From Paraphysomonas bandaiensis (Eukaryota; Chrysophyceae): a stretch of DNA of 64,000 nucleotides. Positions 60,547 to 64,000 of this stretch are shown here, piece by piece. How positions within the stretch are numbered: position 1 is the stretch's first letter; every line of letters starts with the position of its first letter. The position numbers and the translations under genes were made by a program. Under the pieces are notes generated by a model. It had not been told where the DNA came from, searched no databases, and saw only the letters and a program-made list of their open reading frames with translations. The stretch covers positions 1-64,000 of the forward strand of contig CBFFRP010000216.1 in the NCBI GenBank assembly GCA_965644295.1, read 5' to 3'.

Positions 60547-60826
60547 ATGTGTTTTAAGTGTATGTAAAGAGAAGCTAGATTAATACTGCTGGATTATTTT
60601 TACTAGAACAATCACATTTCTCATGTATATCAGAACCCTTTAATACCTGCCACTAAAGTATACCTTGTCTAATTTGTATTGCTGATATAAACTTCTCTGG
60701 TGTTCATGAAAATAGTATCAGTTAAATGAAACTATTCAAACATTTCCACATAGTAAAGTAAATAGGCCATTTTGAAGCAAGTTAGAAGTTAGCACCTATT
60801 GTTAGTGTTTAGAACAGTCTTTACGA

Positions 60827-61359
60827 CAGGCTTGTGTAACAATTACTTGTTAACAATTTCTTTAAATTGTCAATTCAATTAATTAACTTTAAAATGATAG
60901 TTACATTTATTTTCATTGGATATCTCTCACCAATAAATAGGCTGACTTTGTAATATAGCTTACACTATTTATCATAATTGTGTTGCAGACTTGCTTAGTG
61001 CTTAGGGGCAGTATACACTTTAACCTCAGCACGCATACTGAGCACCTCCACAGCAATCGTCGTGATACGCAGCACAAGCTGATTGCAGATATTCAACGAC
61101 TTCAAGATAATCAAGTATAGTAGTAGGGTGAATGATGTGGTGTATCCGTTGTGGACCCCTACTTGTCGCTATGTCACCAGTTGTATGTCTGTCCAATAAT
61201 AATGTCATTTCCGGAAGGGCATATTAAGGCGAAAGAATAAATCAGGGTAAAAGCAATTCGCAAATTACTCTAAAATCCAGTAATTATACCCAATTAATTT
61301 CAATGCCAATAATTGGACACGTGGTATAAAGATACTTTATTAATTGTTACACAAGCCGG
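60827..61359. mobile_element. hAT-type element, short relative of the 39610 copy
   Basis: Ends CAGGCTTGTGTAACAATTAC and (reverse complement) CCGGCTTGTGTAACAATTAA. The internal block gtatacactttaacctcagc, actgagcacctcca and atattcaacgacttcaag aligns with 39868-40030. 533 bp. Flanking octamers do not match well. Sequence just to the right (61360-61500: attggatgctaggttag) also resembles the right part of the 39610 element, so two insertions may be overlaid. Confidence 0.7.
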
Positions 61360-62025
61360 GCTCAGAAAGATACTCTAAAAGTCAGCAATAGAGTGAAGAA
61401 AAATAATTGATAATATGCTAATAATTGGATGCTAGGTTAGTAATTGCTATTATTATTGTTGGATAACTCTAACCCATTAATAGTTGGAAAGTAATGTTGA
61501 CGATGTTGGAACGAATCGATGTACAGTGTACTGCTATTGAATACATTGGAAACATTCATATTCTACCCCTATCTCTCCGAAGAGTAACATCATAGGAAAT
61601 TGGCACGATTACAATTAGTCTTTATTTCCTATTATCTAATATCAGCCACGAGAATAATGAATGGACGAAACTTGTAAATTATTGACGCTCATAGAACTTT
61701 AGTTATATATCACCGCATCTTATATTGCGTATAAAAACTATCAGTGAACAGTATCAGTGAAAGTAAAATTTAAAGATAATTGCAACAGCATAAGCCATTG
61801 CAACTTCCAGGGAAATTATTATTCATTAAGGTATTGGTGCCGTCAAACTATTCGATTAAGGGGTATCCTTTGTCCCTCTGAATTCAATTTCTTCAGGACT
61901 TACAACCTTTTGAACAATGTACTACAATAGGTATTATAACATATATGAAATCGACAGTTTCATTTCCTTTCACTATAATAAGGCGGAATCAAGTCGTCTG
62001 TCTACACTAGCATTAACTACAAATA
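61360..62025. other. spacer with hAT-like residue, then non-coding
   Basis: The first 140 bp resemble 40620-40710 (see the element to the left). The rest is AT-rich and shows nothing recognisable. Confidence 0.45.
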
Positions 62026-62613
62026 TTATATCAGAATAGGGTTTATATCAGAGGAGCTTGATGGCAAATCTGGAGCTGTTTCGAACACATTGGGTACACC
62101 CCGGACAATATTTCCCAGGAATGTCTCGCTTAGCGCCTTGAGTTCCGGGTTGCTATGGGTGCATAGAAACTTAGCAGCATCCACTCGCAACTTCTTTTCC
62201 AACTGCCTGTCGTCAGGTGCACTATTAGAAACTGAATTAGTGGTACCAGCACTGTTCGATGCTTGTTTCAACTTATTCTTTTTGCCTTTCTTCGAAGACC
62301 GCGTCCTCTTCACAGACCCGTCCTGGAATTTCTTAGCTAAATCCATGATCTCTTCCTTCATTTCTACGGGGGTGATACCCCACAGACGAATAACTTTTCT
62401 TTTTTGAAAAGGTTTCATATCATCCCATGATTTAAAGCGATCGTAGTAGGGAGGAATAGCGCCCTCCTTCTCTACCCAGCTAAGGATCATGTCTTGGAAA
62501 TTCTCAGTCGTGAAGCCATCTGGAAGGTTCACTTGGTCCACAGCCTCTGCAGTTACAGGTTCAGATGTCTGCTCCACACCATCCTCTTTCGACACCACAC
62601 CAACAGATGACAT
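62026..62613 (-). CDS. unrecognised basic protein, 195 aa
   Basis: Single exon. An acidic N-terminus is followed by a compact segment, YYDRFKSWDDMKPFQKRKVI and RLWGITPVEMKEEIMDLAKK, that looks like a folded helical domain; then a lysine-rich linker (RTRSSKKGKKNKLKQ), a serine/asparagine stretch and a helical C-terminal part (KKLRVDAAKFLCTHSNPELK). Not recognised. It keeps the alternating strand order (3' end facing Maf). A TACTGCTGTA motif lies about 155 bp upstream. Confidence 0.6.
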   Translation of the reverse strand: MSSVGVVSKEDGVEQTSEPVTAEAVDQVNLPDGFTTENFQDMILSWVEKEGAIPPYYDRFKSWDDMKPFQKRKVIRLWGITPVEMKEEIMDLAKKFQDGSVKRTRSSKKGKKNKLKQASNSAGTTNSVSNSAPDDRQLEKKLRVDAAKFLCTHSNPELKALSETFLGNIVRGVPNVFETAPDLPSSSSDINPILI

Positions 62614-62764
62614 ATTGAATACTACTCCTTATATATTGAATCTTTGGAATGTATTTACAGTATTTGAAATGGTGCTCAACTATCGTATTATCGTACTACT
62701 CGATACAAACAAATCAACCAACTCTCAAAATTTTTACATACCCACATATCGATATTGTTGTCTG

Positions 62765-62780
62765 GATACTGCTGTATGTG
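62765..62780. promoter_or_regulatory. TACTGCTGTA motif upstream of the 62.6-kb gene
   Basis: One exact copy at 62767, about 155 bp from the start codon at 62613. Confidence 0.4.
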
Positions 62781-64000
62781 TCGTATGTGGAATATTCAAA
62801 AAATTACTTCACCTAAAATTTCACAAAAAATATAGTAAAAAAATATCGATCTTGAAGGACAGTTTTTGTTTTCAATAAATAGCGAAATCTGCTATCTATA
62901 CAGCAAAAAAAAACTAGTTTTGATATAATCCACACCATCGACATGGACAGATGTGTCCATCAATACACAGCAGGGTAAGACGGCTACACAGCACAGAGTC
63001 TTAAGCTCGATATGAGCGAGATATCAGATACGAATGATACTACTTGTAACAACAGATCATTTATGATCAGAGGATGTTGCCACAGGGTTCTGTTTATAAG
63101 TCGACACAAGTGAATTGCTTAACTCATGAAGTGGTGTGTTGTACATCCAGTGACAATACTATAGAGAGGAGCACAGCGAAGGACAGCCATAGCACTTGAA
63201 TAATATGCCGTTGTCTGCAACAAATGGCGTTCGTTTTCTATAAGCTCTCTCTCTCTATAGACTTCTTTATCACTGGCTTAACATATGGAGTCGTCAAGAG
63301 CACGATGTGAGGAGGTATCACGAGCATAACTATCGGTATGAAGCATATTATATTACAGAGCACCACATCCACCCGTATATATATACAGAGCAGTTGATGT
63401 TCAGAACTTACTAGACACTAGCGTATGTTGATGTCAATCTTCTTCACCAGCACTTATCGAAGTATGATTTCTTCAGGTGGTGAAACCCACTGTGTATTCT
63501 CTTTTGTAGGCTGGCTTCAAATAGTCCATTTTAAATTTTATATTGCTTGTTTCTAGAATTTTCAGCACTAGTTTTTCAATTTAAAATATGTTGTCATCAA
63601 AATAAATTTTAATGTACAGATTTCACTACTTCTTATATATATACTATATACAGTATACAGAGATATCTTACTGGATGAACTACACAGACCCTTTTCACTT
63701 GGCGATATTCTAAACAGTTGTGACACATAGATGTCAGATTGTTTACTGAGTATATATTTCGACGATATATTTCATGTATCTTTAGTATATTTTGTTCTCG
63801 CTAAGCAGTGTTATGTACGAAATAATTGAATATGAGTGTTACAGCACACTCCCAGAACTGAATATGAGTGTACGAGATGTACGATTGCAATTTCATACAA
63901 ATCATTTCACGAGTAAATACATTAACAGAATACAGGCTGTACGTCGCTATACAAAAAATTCACAAACTAATAGTAGATTACGGTTTATCTCCCAATTGCT
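62781..64000. other. AT-rich region at the window end
   Basis: No supported coding frame on either strand. Weak cag/ctg-containing copies of the promoter-like motif (tacacagcag near 62968, cagagcag near 63388) could mark 5' flanks of a gene outside the window. Confidence 0.4.

Noticed and set aside
62489-62878. Plus-strand 129-codon frame
   Set aside because: Antisense to the start of the better supported minus-strand gene at 62026-62613 and running into AT-rich non-coding sequence.

Overview
The window is nuclear DNA of a compact-genome, intron-containing eukaryotic microbe. Genes are interrupted by short GT-AG introns (mostly about 45-110 nt), use TAA, TAG and TGA as stops, and encode typical eukaryotic proteins: MND1, CSA/ERCC8, TBC1D20, SRP54, SmE, SSNA1, DYRK-like and CK1-like kinases, and an ABCG transporter. 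An RLPH2-type phosphatase, a plant-like Maf protein, a GH5 exo-glucanase, a PX-GOLD protein and a Crinkler-like nuclease/kinase relic hint at a stramenopile or related protist. The sequence alone does not settle the taxon.

Layout: 1-5.45 kb Copia retrotransposon (minus, frameshifted). 5.9-9.0 kb MND1(-)/CSA(+). 9.0-10.2 kb hAT-like MITE and a structured hairpin repeat. 10.6-13.5 kb two divergent papain-family proteases. 14.6-17.9 kb MITEs and a truncated Copia element. 18.4-19.4 kb inverted relic copy of the kinase gene whose functional copy lies at 19.6-21.5 kb (-). 21.8-22.7 kb MTHFR-like(+). 23.3-24.6 kb F-box/LRR(-). 25.2-26.5 kb unknown(+). 27.6-29.5 kb ProRS(-). 30.0-30.6 kb ankyrin(+). 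31.5-33.1 kb TBC1D20(-). 33.6-35.8 kb PX-GOLD(+). 36.2-37.4 kb LTR and Copia relics. 37.7-38.7 kb secreted methyltransferase(-). 39.6-40.7 kb hAT element. 40.8-41.9 kb zinc-finger metallopeptidase(-). 42.1-43.4 kb Crinkler-like pseudogene(+). 43.8-45.8 kb Copia relic, hairpin repeat, foldback element and small TIR element. 46.1-48.2 kb SRP54(-). 48.7-50.3 kb GH5 glucanase(+). 51.0-51.5 kb SmE(-). 52.1-54.6 kb ABCG(+). 55.1-55.5 kb SSNA1(-). 55.9-57.9 kb CK1/TTBK-like kinase(+). 58.5-59.5 kb RLPH2(-). 59.9-60.5 kb Maf(+). 60.8-61.4 kb hAT-type MITE. 62.0-62.6 kb unknown(-).

Three architectural signals stand out. (1) Host genes alternate strand almost perfectly (-,+,-,+...), so nearly every 5' end faces another 5' end across about 290-600 bp. 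(2) All recognisable transposons and relics lie in 3'-3' (convergent) spacers and none in 5'-5' spacers. (3) A palindromic-class 10-mer, TACTGCTGTA/TACAGCAGTA, recurs in the divergent 5' spacers and is a candidate bidirectional promoter element. The most novel local object is a roughly 49-nt hairpin repeat in three copies whose outer stem shows compensatory base changes.

The genes do not form one pathway. They cover meiosis (MND1), transcription-coupled repair (CSA), proteolysis, translation and protein targeting (ProRS, SRP54), splicing (SmE), membrane traffic (TBC1D20, PX-GOLD), cilia/centrioles (SSNA1), signalling and cell-wall glucan metabolism. Exon limits were derived by hand from frame and splice consensus; expect occasional errors of 1-2 nt.
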